From NCBI RefSeq assembly GCF_013181195.1, contig NZ_SMZP01000001.1, positions 186,001 to 250,000 of the forward strand: a DNA stretch of 64,000 nt, in the 5' to 3' direction. Shown here piece by piece: positions 26,877 through 35,679 of this stretch (positions are counted from its first letter, which is position 1; every line of letters begins with the position of its first letter). A program made the translations under genes and the position numbers. Under the pieces are notes generated by a model. That model was not told the origin of the DNA. It worked only from the letters and a program-made list of their open reading frames with translations, and made no database searches. The stretch comes from Caulobacter sp. RHG1 (lineage in GTDB: Bacteria > Pseudomonadota > Alphaproteobacteria > Caulobacterales > Caulobacteraceae).

Positions 26877-28088
26877 TCACAACCCCAGCACCATCTTCGC
26901 CATGATGTTCCGCTGGATCTCGTTCGAGCCCGCATAGATCGAGGCCTTGCGGTAGCTAAAATAGGCCGGAGCGGCCGGTGCTGCGTAGTCTGGGCCAGCG
27001 CTGTGATCGTTGCTGTTGGACCACGGGTCCTGGACGAACGGCGCGGCATAGGTTCCGACCGCCTCCAGGGTCAGCTCGGTGATCGCCTGCTGGTGCTCGG
27101 AGCCGACGCATTTGAGCATCGAAGAGGCCGGACCGATCGCCTTGCCCGCCCCGCGGCCGGAGAAGATCCGCAATTCGGTGGCGTTCAGGGCCGCGACCTG
27201 GATCTCCAGATTGGTGATCTTCTCGCGGAAGGCCGCATCGTCGATCAGCCGGCCACCGTCATCGGCGAGCTCCAGGGCGGCGATGCGCTTGACCTTCTTG
27301 AGCATGTTCATCAGGCCCGGCGCATAGGCGTTGCCGCGTTCGAACTCGAGCAGGTACTTGGCGTAGGTCCAGCCCTTGTTCTCCTCGCCGATGCGGTTGG
27401 CGACCGGCACGCGAACATTGTCGAAGAAGACCTGGTTGATCTCCTGCTCGCCGTCGGGCGGGCCGTCCAGGGTGGGCAGCGGCTTGATCTGGATGCCGGG
27501 GGTGTCCATGCGCAGCAGCAGGAACGAGATGCCCTCCTGCGGCTTGCCCGCCGACGAGGTGCGCACCAGGCAGAACATCCACTCGGCCCATTGGGCGTGG
27601 GTGGTCCAGATCTTCGAGCCGTTCAGGACATAGTCGTCGCCGTCTCGCTCGGCCTTCATCTGCAGGCTGGCGAGGTCCGAGCCCGAACCCGGTTCGGAGT
27701 AGCCCTGGCACCACCAGATGTCGGACGTCAGGATCGGCGGCAGGTGCTGACGCTTCTGCTCTTCCGTGCCAAAGGCCAGGATCACCGGCGCGCACATCTT
27801 CAGACCCATCGGCGACGGCGTCGGCGCGCCCGCCAGCGACAGCTCCATGTTGTAGATGTAGCGCTGCGAGGCGGTGAAGTTCGCACCGCCCCACTCGACC
27901 GGCCAGTCCGGCGCAGCCCAGCCGCGCTCGGCCAGCTTCTTCTGCCAGCGCACCTGACCGGCCTTGTCGAGATAGCCGTTCTTCGAGCGCGCCATCTGGC
28001 GACGCAGGTCGTCGTCATAGGCGCTGGCGATCCAGTCGCGGACCTCCTGCTGGAAGGCCAGGTCCTCAGGCGAGAAGGAAAGGTCCAT
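26877..28088 (-). CDS. Acyl-CoA dehydrogenase (pimeloyl-CoA dehydrogenase-like large subunit)
   Basis: A 403-residue flavoprotein. The family signs are CQGYSEPGSGSDLASLQMKA (FAD and substrate site, residues about 128-147), GSKIWTTHAQWA, and SIYAGSNEIQRNIMAK at the end. The usual YEG glutamate of medium-chain enzymes reads YAG here, as often seen in this subgroup, so the catalytic base must lie elsewhere. It desaturates an acyl-CoA, passing electrons to ETF; chain type is unknown. It follows the ABM gene by six bases in one operon. Confidence 0.9.
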   Translation of the reverse strand: MDLSFSPEDLAFQQEVRDWIASAYDDDLRRQMARSKNGYLDKAGQVRWQKKLAERGWAAPDWPVEWGGANFTASQRYIYNMELSLAGAPTPSPMGLKMCAPVILAFGTEEQKRQHLPPILTSDIWWCQGYSEPGSGSDLASLQMKAERDGDDYVLNGSKIWTTHAQWAEWMFCLVRTSSAGKPQEGISFLLLRMDTPGIQIKPLPTLDGPPDGEQEINQVFFDNVRVPVANRIGEENKGWTYAKYLLEFERGNAYAPGLMNMLKKVKRIAALELADDGGRLIDDAAFREKITNLEIQVAALNATELRIFSGRGAGKAIGPASSMLKCVGSEHQQAITELTLEAVGTYAAPFVQDPWSNSNDHSAGPDYAAPAAPAYFSYRKASIYAGSNEIQRNIMAKMVLGL

Positions 28089-28094
28089 CAGGGC

Positions 28095-28385
28095 CTACTC
28101 CACCGCGTCGAGATATTCGATCTCCGGCCGCCCGGCCATGAACGGCCCCATGGCCGCGCCCGCCGCCTTGAAATAGTCGCTGCCGCCGTGGGCCTTCAGC
28201 GCCTCTTCGGAGGCGTAGAGCTCCAGCACCTTGTAGGTCCCGGCCTCGGTCTTGGAGCGGGTCAGCTGGTAGACAAGGCAGCCCGGCTCGTTGGCCTTCA
28301 CCTTGTTCTGCAGATCCAGGAACACCTTCTCGAAGTCCGCCGACTTGTCCGGCTGAACCTTCAGGATCGCGACGACACCGATCAT
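28095..28385 (-). CDS. ABM-domain (antibiotic biosynthesis monooxygenase-like) small protein
   Basis: A 96-residue dimeric alpha-beta barrel protein: VVAILKVQPDKSADFEKVFL, EPGCLVYQLTRSK, YKVLELYASEEALKAH. The ABM family includes quinol monooxygenases and many proteins of unknown role. It heads a two-gene operon with the acyl-CoA dehydrogenase. The ribosome binding site GGGAGG lies inside a perfect hairpin, and an operator-like dyad overlaps the loop. Confidence 0.85.
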   Translation of the reverse strand: MIGVVAILKVQPDKSADFEKVFLDLQNKVKANEPGCLVYQLTRSKTEAGTYKVLELYASEEALKAHGGSDYFKAAGAAMGPFMAGRPEIEYLDAVE

Positions 28386-28390
28386 GGAAA

Positions 28391-28417
28391 CCTCCCAACA
28401 CTTGTTTGAATGGGAGG
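28391..28417 (-). promoter_or_regulatory. Leader hairpin covering the ABM gene ribosome binding site, with embedded dyad
   Basis: On the minus strand CCTCCCA and TGGGAGG pair perfectly around a 13-base loop; the right arm is the Shine-Dalgarno for the ATG at 28385. The dyad CCAACA-CT-TGTTTG at 28395-28408 lies inside it. Confidence 0.5.
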
Positions 28418-28507
28418 ATGAGGGAGTGGCGCGGCCGGAGCAAGGGCCACGTTAGGGAATGTCGCTGAAACCGTTCCTCTGGCGAAAGCCGGAGAGAAGG
28501 AGGAGCC

Positions 28508-28786
28508 CTATCGCCGCTCGTTCCAGCCGTAGGCCACCCACGAGTGGCCGCCGACGTTGCGGGCTTCGATCAGGCCGTCCTCGACGGGGCCCTTGCCGCC
28601 CTTGCGCCCGCGCAGGGCGAAGGCGGCGATGCCGAACAGGGCGCTGCCCATGAAACCGACCACGACCACGGTGGCGGCGAACACCACGGCCAGCACGGCT
28701 CCGACCACCACGGCGACCGAGGTCGCAAGCGCGCCGAACATCCAGGCCAGGTTATGCCAGGGCGTCGAGGCAGCAGGGTGGGTCAT
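28508..28786 (-). CDS. Small membrane protein, unknown function
   Basis: A 92-residue protein with one long or two close hydrophobic segments (MFGALATSVAVVVGAVLAVV to FMGSALFGIAAFAL), then a basic stretch (RGRKGGKG) and a polar tail. The ATG at 28786 has AGAGG upstream; longer starts at 28810 and 28858 are possible. I recognise no family. Confidence 0.6.
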   Translation of the reverse strand: MTHPAASTPWHNLAWMFGALATSVAVVVGAVLAVVFAATVVVVGFMGSALFGIAAFALRGRKGGKGPVEDGLIEARNVGGHSWVAYGWNERR

Positions 28787-28913
28787 CGTGGTCCTCTCGT
28801 GAGCGCTCATGATCACCAAAGGTGGTTCACAAGCGCTGAATATCAACTGAACACCCACCGGACGCGGATGAAAAGTCTTTTCCGTGCGCGTAAGGCGAGA
28901 CGGATCGTCTCGG

Positions 28914-29609
28914 CTAACCCGCGACGGCCAATCCCAGTTCCCGACGCTCGCGCATCACCGTCGAAAACGCGGCGTTGATCGTCGACGCCTTGGCCTCGGC
29001 CAGTTCGATGAACTCGCTGGGAAGGCCGCGAGCGCGGGCCCGATCGGGGTGAGCGTTGGACAGAGCGATCTTCCACGCCTTGCGGACCGTGGCGTCGTCG
29101 GCGTCTTCCGGCACTTCCAGGATGGCGTAAGGATCATCGGCGCCGACACCCAGATGCGTGGCCCGCAGGCGGCGGAAGGCCAGAGGAGACATGCCGAACA
29201 GGTCCGACACCCGCTCCAGATACTCAAGCTCGTCGTGCGTGACGACGCCGTCGGCCTTGGCGATGTGAAACAGGCCGTCGACCACGTCTTCCAGCAGCTG
29301 CGGGCAGCTGGAATAGCGCTTGGCCAGCCGCTTGGCGTAGCTCTCGAAGCCGTGCGTCGTCTGGCGGGCCAGGTCGTACAGGCGGTGGATGTTCTGCTCC
29401 GACGCCGGGTCGGGCTGGAAGACTTCGGTGAAGGCCAGGAACTCGCCGCCGTCGGCGCGACCGTCGACCTTGGCCAGCTTGGCGCCCAGCGCCGTAACCG
29501 CCGTCGAGAACGCCGGATCCTCGCCCGGCAGACCGCCAGGGCACTCGGTGCAGTCGGCCAGGTCCAGGCGCCGGGCGGCGATGCTCGCGATGTTGCGCCA
29601 GAAACTCAT
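28914..29609 (-). CDS. DjlA-like co-chaperone: TerB domain plus C-terminal J domain
   Basis: A 231-residue protein. Residues about 45-150 are an all-helical TerB-like domain (FSTAVTALGAKLAKVDGRAD, LFHIAKADGVVTHDELEYL). The last 70 residues form a J domain, DPYAILEVPEDADDATVRKA with the HPD motif in SNAHPDRARARG, that would stimulate the ATPase of DnaK. Unlike E. coli DjlA there is no clear N-terminal membrane anchor. I chose the ATG at 29609 with GAGG upstream. Confidence 0.88.
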   Translation of the reverse strand: MSFWRNIASIAARRLDLADCTECPGGLPGEDPAFSTAVTALGAKLAKVDGRADGGEFLAFTEVFQPDPASEQNIHRLYDLARQTTHGFESYAKRLAKRYSSCPQLLEDVVDGLFHIAKADGVVTHDELEYLERVSDLFGMSPLAFRRLRATHLGVGADDPYAILEVPEDADDATVRKAWKIALSNAHPDRARARGLPSEFIELAEAKASTINAAFSTVMRERRELGLAVAG

Positions 29610-29886
29610 GGATCGCCTCAAGGCCGGACGGACGGGTGGAAACGCGCGATGCGGCGTTCGGATCACCGCTTCGGAGCGCTTCTAGCACATTGAGAATGAT
29701 CGTTCACATGACTTCGTTGCAATGCGACATTTCGGATCGCGAAACGACCGGTGACGTTACGGTGGAGCTTTTCGGGCGCTCGCTCGTTATGGCTCCGCTT
29801 GATCCGAAACGGCCACGTAACGGTCCCAATCGCGGTCGAAATGCTCTAGTTCAGACTCGACGTACCCTGAAAGGACATCCGCCCGC

Positions 29887-30696
29887 ATGGCGAACGCCCT
29901 CCTCCTTGCTATCGCTCTCCTGGCCCAGGACGGGGCGATGGCCTCGCAAAGCCCGAACGCTCCGCCCGCCGACGAGTACGGCTATGTCTCCTGGTGCTAC
30001 GGCGCCCTGGGCGGCTACGCCTCGCTGTACGATCGGGTCATGCCGGAGGTGACGCGCATCGAGAAGGCGTTCCCCGGCCCCGACGGCGTCCAGGCGGCGC
30101 TGAAGACCTATCCGGAACTGCGCACGCAGGCCCAGAAGGACCTGAAGGTGATGTCGACGGCGATCACGGCGGCCGAAAAGGCCAGCCCGCGTCCGATCTC
30201 GCAATATGGCGCAGCGCAGATCAAGCGCGGTTCGGCCATCTGGCAAGGCGCCGACTCGGTGAGCAAGGCGCGCCTGGCCCAGATGTGGATGAGCTGGAGC
30301 CCGCCCAGCGACTGCGAGCGCCGCGCCAAGACGCTGGAGACCAAGTCGTCGATCCTGGGCAAGGCGCTGAACTACAACGCCGCGCCCACCATGCCGACGC
30401 CGGCCGAACCGACGCCGGCGCTGCCGCCGGCCGCCGAGACCCCGGCCCCGCAACCGATCGCTCAGCCGATTTCCCAGCCTGTCTCCAAGCCCGCCTCGAT
30501 GCCGATCGGCGCGACGCCGGCTGCCCAGCCGCTGGCCCAGAAGCCGGCGCCCAAACCCGCCCCCGCCAAGCCGGCTGCGGCGCCCGTCGCAGCCAACGAG
30601 GTCATCATCGATCCGGCCAACCCCGCCCCCTGCGCCGGCAGCCTCATGCCCGCCAAGCGTGGCGGCAAGAACGTGCTGATCTGCAAGGCGGACTAA
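29887..30696 (+). CDS. Exported protein with Pro/Ala-rich tail, unknown function
   Basis: A 269-residue protein with a short signal-like N-terminus (MANALLLAIALLAQ). A helical region of about 140 residues follows, with a conserved-looking YGYVSWCYGALGGY and a second cysteine in SDCERRAKTLETK that may pair with the first. The last third is a Pro/Ala/Lys-rich spacer (about residues 165-235) ending in a small CAGSLMPAKRGGKNVLICK motif. I recognise no family. It is convergent with the GH1 gene across a large inverted repeat. Confidence 0.65.
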   Translation: MANALLLAIALLAQDGAMASQSPNAPPADEYGYVSWCYGALGGYASLYDRVMPEVTRIEKAFPGPDGVQAALKTYPELRTQAQKDLKVMSTAITAAEKASPRPISQYGAAQIKRGSAIWQGADSVSKARLAQMWMSWSPPSDCERRAKTLETKSSILGKALNYNAAPTMPTPAEPTPALPPAAETPAPQPIAQPISQPVSKPASMPIGATPAAQPLAQKPAPKPAPAKPAAAPVAANEVIIDPANPAPCAGSLMPAKRGGKNVLICKAD

Positions 30697-30704
30697 ACAA
30701 GGTC

Positions 30705-30814
30705 GTCATCCCGCGCTTTATGCGCGGGACCCATGGTTCAGCTTGCATGGGAGAGCGTGATCGTTCCGCACGTGCGAGGGACAAATGGGTCCCGCGAACA
30801 AGTCGCGGGATGAC
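30705..30814. repeat. Large imperfect inverted repeat (110 bp) between convergent genes
   Basis: The 30-base arms at 30705-30734 and 30785-30814 begin GTCATCCCGCG and end GCGGGACCCAT in matching orientation, differing mainly in the central six bases. A 50-base centre separates them. It resembles dispersed palindromic elements of Alphaproteobacteria and may also act as a bidirectional terminator. Confidence 0.65.
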
Positions 30815-30822
30815 GGTTTTCG

Positions 30823-32265
30823 TCAAACCGGCAACCGCCCGCTCTCCGCCAGCGCCTTGAACCACGCGTACGACGCCTTGGGCGTGCGCACCCCGGTCTT
30901 GCGGTCCATCGCCACCAGGCCGAACTTCGACGTGTAGCCCAGGTCCCATTCGAAGTTGTCGATCAGGGTCCATTCGAAATAGCCCCGCACGTCACACCCG
31001 GCCTCGCGGGCGGCCAGCACCGCCTGCAGGTGACGGCGCAGATAGGCGATGCGGAACTGGTCGTTCAGGACCGCCGGACCGTTGCTGAAGGCGTCCGAGC
31101 AGCCGTTCTCGGTGACCAGGATCTTCGGGCTCGCGTACGCGCGGCGCACGCGGTCGAGCACCTCGAACAGACCCGACGGATCGATGTGGCGGCCGAAGGC
31201 GTCCAGCTCAGAGCCCTTGGGCGGAGCGGCGACCGCAATCTTGCCGGGCGCGTTCAAATCCAGCCGCACATAGGCCGGCGCGTAATAGTTCACCCCCAGG
31301 AAGTCGACCGGCTGGCGCGTGATCGCCAGGTCCCCGTCCTGCACGACGCCCTTCAGGAATTCGTCCATGTCCTTGGGATAGGTCCCCTTGAACAGGGGAT
31401 CCAGCCAGGCCTTGTTCCACAGGGCGTCGAGGCCGTCGGAGGCCAGCCGGTTCCAGATCGCCCACGGCCCGCCGGCCGGACGGCAGGGCTGCAGCGCCAT
31501 GGTGGTCCCGACCTGCAAGTCGCTGCGCCCTGCCCGCAAAGCCTGGATGGCCAGGCCCTGACCAAGGTTCATGTGGTGGATCACCGGCCCCAGCAGAGCC
31601 TCGTCCTTCAGGCCCGGCGCGCCCTCGCCCAGCACATGGCCGAACACCGCGTGCACGGCGGCTTCGTTGAGGATGATGTAGTTCTTCAGCCGGTCGCCAA
31701 GGCGATCGACCACCACGCGGGCGTAGTCGGCGAAACGCAGCGCCGTGTCGCGGTCCTTCCAGCCGCCCTTCTCTTGCAGACCCTGCGGCAGGTCCCAGTG
31801 GAACAGCGTGGCGTAGGGCTCGATGTCCTTGGCCAACAAGGCCTCGACCAGCCGTGCATAGTGGTCGAGCCCGGCGACGTTCACCGCCCCCTCGCCGCTG
31901 GGCAGCACCCGCGACCAGCTGATCGAGAAGCGATAGGCGTCCAGCCCCGCGCCTGCGATCAGGTCGACATCGTCCTGGTAGCGGCGATAGCTGTCGGTGG
32001 CGACCGTGGCGTCGGAGCCGTCCTTGATATGGCCGGGGACCTTCTCGAACACGTCCCAGACGCTGGGCCCGCGACCGTCGACGTCCTGCGCCCCCTCGGT
32101 CTGGAACGCAGCGCTGGCGACGCCCCAGGTGAAGTCCTTGGGAAACTGCCGGCTCTTGGGGTTCAGGTCCGTGTCGTGCGCGCCCTCGCACCCCGACAAG
32201 CCCATGGCCGCACCGCCCAGCGCCAAAGCGCCCAGAGCCCGGCGGCTGACGCCCGACTGCTCCAT
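30823..32265 (-). CDS. GH1 family beta-glycosidase, Tat-type lipoprotein
   Basis: A 480-residue glycoside hydrolase family 1 enzyme (beta-glucosidase or related). The N-terminus has SRRALGALALGGAAMGLSGC: a twin-arginine signal with a lipobox ending at Cys26, so the enzyme is exported folded and lipid-anchored. The nucleophile is Glu386 in LVTENG. The acid/base is Glu201 in ILNEAAV, where most GH1 enzymes have NEP. The substrate-binding FTWGVASAAFQTEG is present. The ribosome binding site GGGAGG lies in a hairpin. Confidence 0.9.
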   Translation of the reverse strand: MEQSGVSRRALGALALGGAAMGLSGCEGAHDTDLNPKSRQFPKDFTWGVASAAFQTEGAQDVDGRGPSVWDVFEKVPGHIKDGSDATVATDSYRRYQDDVDLIAGAGLDAYRFSISWSRVLPSGEGAVNVAGLDHYARLVEALLAKDIEPYATLFHWDLPQGLQEKGGWKDRDTALRFADYARVVVDRLGDRLKNYIILNEAAVHAVFGHVLGEGAPGLKDEALLGPVIHHMNLGQGLAIQALRAGRSDLQVGTTMALQPCRPAGGPWAIWNRLASDGLDALWNKAWLDPLFKGTYPKDMDEFLKGVVQDGDLAITRQPVDFLGVNYYAPAYVRLDLNAPGKIAVAAPPKGSELDAFGRHIDPSGLFEVLDRVRRAYASPKILVTENGCSDAFSNGPAVLNDQFRIAYLRRHLQAVLAAREAGCDVRGYFEWTLIDNFEWDLGYTSKFGLVAMDRKTGVRTPKASYAWFKALAESGRLPV

Positions 32266-32270
32266 CGTCC

Positions 32271-32294
32271 CCTCCCGTCTTGTTCGTTGGGAGG
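32271..32294 (-). promoter_or_regulatory. Leader hairpin covering the GH1 gene ribosome binding site
   Basis: On the minus strand CCTCCC and GGGAGG pair around a 12-base loop; the right arm is the Shine-Dalgarno, five bases before the ATG at 32265. Confidence 0.4.
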
Positions 32295-32343
32295 CAGGAT
32301 GCTTTGAGAGAACGTCGTTCGCAATCCTTCCCCTAGGGGCAGG

Positions 32344-34503
32344 TCAGCGCACCAGCTCGCGGGCGCCGGCGATCGCGTCGGCCGACATCGGGCGGCCCAA
32401 CAGGAAACCCTGGAACTCGGCGCAGCCCAGTTTCACCAGGCAATCCATCTGGGCCTGGGTCTCGACGCCCTCGGCCGTGGTCTTGAGGTTCAGGGAGCGG
32501 GCCAGGCTGACGATGGCCTTGGCGACGGCCAGGCTCTCGCCATTACCCGGCAAGCTCGCGACGAACGAGCGGTCGATCTTCAGCTTGTCGATCGGATGGC
32601 GGCGCAGATAGGCCAAGCTGGCATAGCCGGTGCCGAAGTCGTCCAGCGCCAGACGGAAGCCCAGGCGCTTGAGGCGACGCAGCGCCTCGTGGACGCCGTC
32701 GCTGTCCTTCAGCAAGGCCGTCTCGGTGATCTCCAGCATGAAGACGTCGGCGCGGGCGCCGGTCTCGGCCAGGGTGGCGACCATCTCGTCGACGAAGCCT
32801 GGATTGGACAGCTGGATGGCCGAGACGTTGACCGAAACCTCCAGCCCCGACCAGCGCAGGCTGTCGTAGCAGGCGCGGCGGAACACGGCCGATCCGACCG
32901 CGCCGATCAGGCCGCAGGACTCGGCGAGCGGGATGAAAATGGCCGGCGCGATCTCGCCCCGCTGGGGATGGGTCCAGCGCGCCAGGGCCTCTACCCCGAC
33001 GATCGCGCCCTTGGCGTCCGTCAGCGGCTGGTAGGCGACCTTCAGCGCCTCGTCGTCCAAGGCGGCGCGCAGGTCGCGTTCCAGGCCCTTTCGCAGACGC
33101 AGGGCGGCGTCCATCTCGGGCTCGAAGAAGGCGAAGCGACCACGGCCGGCTTCCTTGGCGCGGTACAGGGCCACATCCGCCTGGCGCAGCAGTTCGGCCT
33201 GGCCCTGGTCGGCGTCGGAGACCACCGCCACGCCGACCGAGCAAGACAGTTGCGCGCGACCGATGGTGAGGTCCACCTCGCCTGACAGGCCCTCGACGAT
33301 GCGCTGGGCCAGGGTCGCGACCCCGGACGGATTGGTGTCGGGCTGGATGACGGCGAACTCGTCGCCGCCCAGGCGGCAGATAGTGTCGGTCTCGCGACAG
33401 ATGGTCTTCAGGCGGCGCGCGACCTCGCGGATCAGCTGGTCGCCGGCGTCGTGGCCATAGGTGTCGTTGACCTCCTTGAACCGGTCCAGGTCGATGCACA
33501 GCACGCCCAGGTGCCCCGGCTTGCGGCGCAGGATGGCGTGGGCGTGGACCAGGCGGTCGGTGAACAGGGTGCGGTTGGCCAAGCCCGTCAGCGGGTCGTG
33601 CAGCGACAGGTGCTTGGCCTCGGCCTCGCTGAGCAGAAGCTTCTTGGCCGCACGGCGGGTGATGCGGAACAGCAGGAACGCGCCGATCACCGCCGCCACC
33701 AGGGCCGTGCCCAGCATCGGCGTCGCCGAGCGCAGCAGTTCCTCGCCCGGCTTGCGCGGCGTCCAGCGCAGGACCACGCGGCGACCGTCCGCCAGGCGGC
33801 TCAGCTGAACCTGGGCGCTGTCGGTCTCGAACTTGGCCGCGGTGACGACGTCGATACGGGCGTTCTGCAGCAGGAAGCGGTCCGAGAAGGCCTTCACCAC
33901 GCTGTTGGCCACCGGTACGCCGGTCACCAGCAGCGGCGCTTGCGTTCCGCGCGTCTTGGCCTTGAGGTCGGGCCGGATCAGCGAGACGGTCATCAGGACA
34001 GGCTCGCCGCCGATCACCTCGACGCGGCTCTTGTGCACGGCGCGCAAGGCGGCGACTTGCTGCGGATCGGCCTCGATCGAACGAACCTCAGTCACCAGGC
34101 GCCCGGTCTCGGCGGCGTAGCGGCTGTAGGCGGCCGGCGCGACGTCCTTGCCGTCGACATGGCCGTAGATCGGCTGGCCGTCGGCGTCGAGAACGAACAC
34201 CACGCGATACCCCAGCGCCCCGCCCAGCGAAGCGCCGATGTTCTGGCTGGCCCAGGCGCGATCGAACTGGTTGTCCAGCTTGATGATCGCCTCGTCCCAG
34301 ATGACATAGGGATTGAGCGCGGTCTGGACCTCCTTGCCACGCTGGCGCAAGCCATTTCCGACGAGGGTCTGTTCGTATTCGCGCTCGCGGATGTCGGCAT
34401 GGCGGGTGGCGATCGTCAGGGCAAAGACGGCAAGCAGGATCACGCCCGCCGCCACGCTGGCGATCAGGCCAAAGATCTTCAGCTCGATATTCCGACGGTC
34501 CAT
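32344..34503 (-). CDS. Membrane-bound GGDEF-EAL protein with CHASE4-like sensor
   Basis: A 719-residue cyclic-di-GMP enzyme. A first membrane helix (about 10-32) and a second (about 262-280) enclose a periplasmic domain whose NPYVIWDEAI and VVFVLDADGQPIYGH resemble CHASE4. The diguanylate cyclase site GGDEF (379-383) is intact, with an RxxD inhibitory site (RETD, 370-373) five residues before it. The phosphodiesterase motif EAL (505-507) is also intact, with the later DDFGTGYASL, so both activities are possible. It stands alone. The start at 34503 follows GAGGGAG. Confidence 0.93.
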   Translation of the reverse strand: MDRRNIELKIFGLIASVAAGVILLAVFALTIATRHADIREREYEQTLVGNGLRQRGKEVQTALNPYVIWDEAIIKLDNQFDRAWASQNIGASLGGALGYRVVFVLDADGQPIYGHVDGKDVAPAAYSRYAAETGRLVTEVRSIEADPQQVAALRAVHKSRVEVIGGEPVLMTVSLIRPDLKAKTRGTQAPLLVTGVPVANSVVKAFSDRFLLQNARIDVVTAAKFETDSAQVQLSRLADGRRVVLRWTPRKPGEELLRSATPMLGTALVAAVIGAFLLFRITRRAAKKLLLSEAEAKHLSLHDPLTGLANRTLFTDRLVHAHAILRRKPGHLGVLCIDLDRFKEVNDTYGHDAGDQLIREVARRLKTICRETDTICRLGGDEFAVIQPDTNPSGVATLAQRIVEGLSGEVDLTIGRAQLSCSVGVAVVSDADQGQAELLRQADVALYRAKEAGRGRFAFFEPEMDAALRLRKGLERDLRAALDDEALKVAYQPLTDAKGAIVGVEALARWTHPQRGEIAPAIFIPLAESCGLIGAVGSAVFRRACYDSLRWSGLEVSVNVSAIQLSNPGFVDEMVATLAETGARADVFMLEITETALLKDSDGVHEALRRLKRLGFRLALDDFGTGYASLAYLRRHPIDKLKIDRSFVASLPGNGESLAVAKAIVSLARSLNLKTTAEGVETQAQMDCLVKLGCAEFQGFLLGRPMSADAIAGARELVR

Positions 34504-34577
34504 GCGTCTCCCTCAGGGGACGCATCGTCCATGCGAACGGTTGCGGAAGTGCTTACCGCCCAAGGTGGGTGGACACT

Positions 34578-35678
34578 TTACCGCACAGTGTTACGCGATT
34601 TGGGTTTTGCCTCGTCGCCCGTGCGGCAGACGCGGCCCATCACGGCCCAGTCGCGCTCGGACATCGAAGGCTGACCCGGACGGATGGCGCGGCGGGCCCT
34701 TTCCGCCCGGCCGGCGGTGTTAGGGTGGGTCTGGAACCATTCGGCCGCCTGGCGCAGGCGCGGATCGTCGCCCCGGTGCGCCAGCCGCCCGAAGAAGTCC
34801 GCCATGCCCTTCGTCGAGATGTTCTCGGCCTGCAGGATCTCTATGGCGCGCGCGTCGGCCTCGGCTTCCAGCTCGCGGCTGAAGCGATGGTCGGCGAAGC
34901 CTCCGGCCAGCACGATCAGTTGCTGCCCCGCCCCGCTGCCGCCGCCCACGACGGCGTCCAGCAGCAGGCCCGCGCCCATGGCCCGCCAAGCGGCCTGCAT
35001 GGCGTGACGGCGCTCGACGTGGGCGATTTCGTGGGCCAGCACCGCGGCCACTTCGTCGGGACCGCGCGCCTCCTCGATCAGCGGACCGGTGACCAGGATC
35101 GCGCCGCCCGGCAGGGCGAAGGCGTTGACGAACGGCGCGCGCACGGCCCGCACCCGGATCTCGAACGGGCTGTCGGCCGCCTCGCCCAGCCGGTAGCCCA
35201 GGTCGCTCAGCAGCTCGGCCGCCTCAGGGTCGCCCTTGCAAGGCCGGAACGGCACCCGCAGCTGCGCTTCCATGTTGGCGCCGAAGCGGGCCTCCAGTTT
35301 CGGCGGCGTATGCATGGCCAGAGGCCGCGCGGCCATCGGCACGCCGATGAAGACCGTCGCGGCGACCGCCAGACCCGCAGCCGCCAGGCCGCCGATCAGC
35401 GCCCATTCGCGCCCTCGGCCGCGCTTGGCGATCTGGCGGTGCGAACGTCCAGAGGCGGCGCGCCAGGCCTCGGCGTCGACGACCAGGCGCGCGTCGTCTT
35501 CGCCCTGCGTCAGGGCGTAGCGGCCGTCGTTGCGCAGCGTCTCGCGCACCGCCGCCAGCGGCCAGTCGACGCCGACGGAGGCGTCGTCCACGGCCTGCGC
35601 CCGCACCCGTCCGGCCTCGACCGCGACGTGAGCCGGCCAGGGCCGTGCGACCCGGCCGTCGAACAGCAGCCCGTCCAC
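34578..35678 (-). CDS. M48 family zinc metalloprotease, membrane-anchored
   Basis: A 366-residue protein. The first 90 residues hold a compact cytosolic-looking domain (FDGRVARPWPAHVAV), then one membrane helix (93-114), then the peptidase with HEIAH at 216-220 and the third zinc ligand in ELEAEADARAI. Family members resemble periplasmic quality-control proteases such as BepA and LoiP. It begins with GTG at 35678, one base after the stop of the YjgN-like gene, so the two are co-translated. This YjgN/M48 pairing is seen in other proteobacteria. Confidence 0.88.
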   Translation of the reverse strand: MDGLLFDGRVARPWPAHVAVEAGRVRAQAVDDASVGVDWPLAAVRETLRNDGRYALTQGEDDARLVVDAEAWRAASGRSHRQIAKRGRGREWALIGGLAAAGLAVAATVFIGVPMAARPLAMHTPPKLEARFGANMEAQLRVPFRPCKGDPEAAELLSDLGYRLGEAADSPFEIRVRAVRAPFVNAFALPGGAILVTGPLIEEARGPDEVAAVLAHEIAHVERRHAMQAAWRAMGAGLLLDAVVGGGSGAGQQLIVLAGGFADHRFSRELEAEADARAIEILQAENISTKGMADFFGRLAHRGDDPRLRQAAEWFQTHPNTAGRAERARRAIRPGQPSMSERDWAVMGRVCRTGDEAKPKSRNTVR

Positions 35679-35679
35679 G

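Noticed and set aside
29691..29706. Fur-like site TGAGAATGATCGTTCA upstream of the exported protein at 29887
   Set aside because: Only a 12-base core is partly symmetric (10 of 12) and it lacks the repeated GATAAT units; no iron gene lies beside it.
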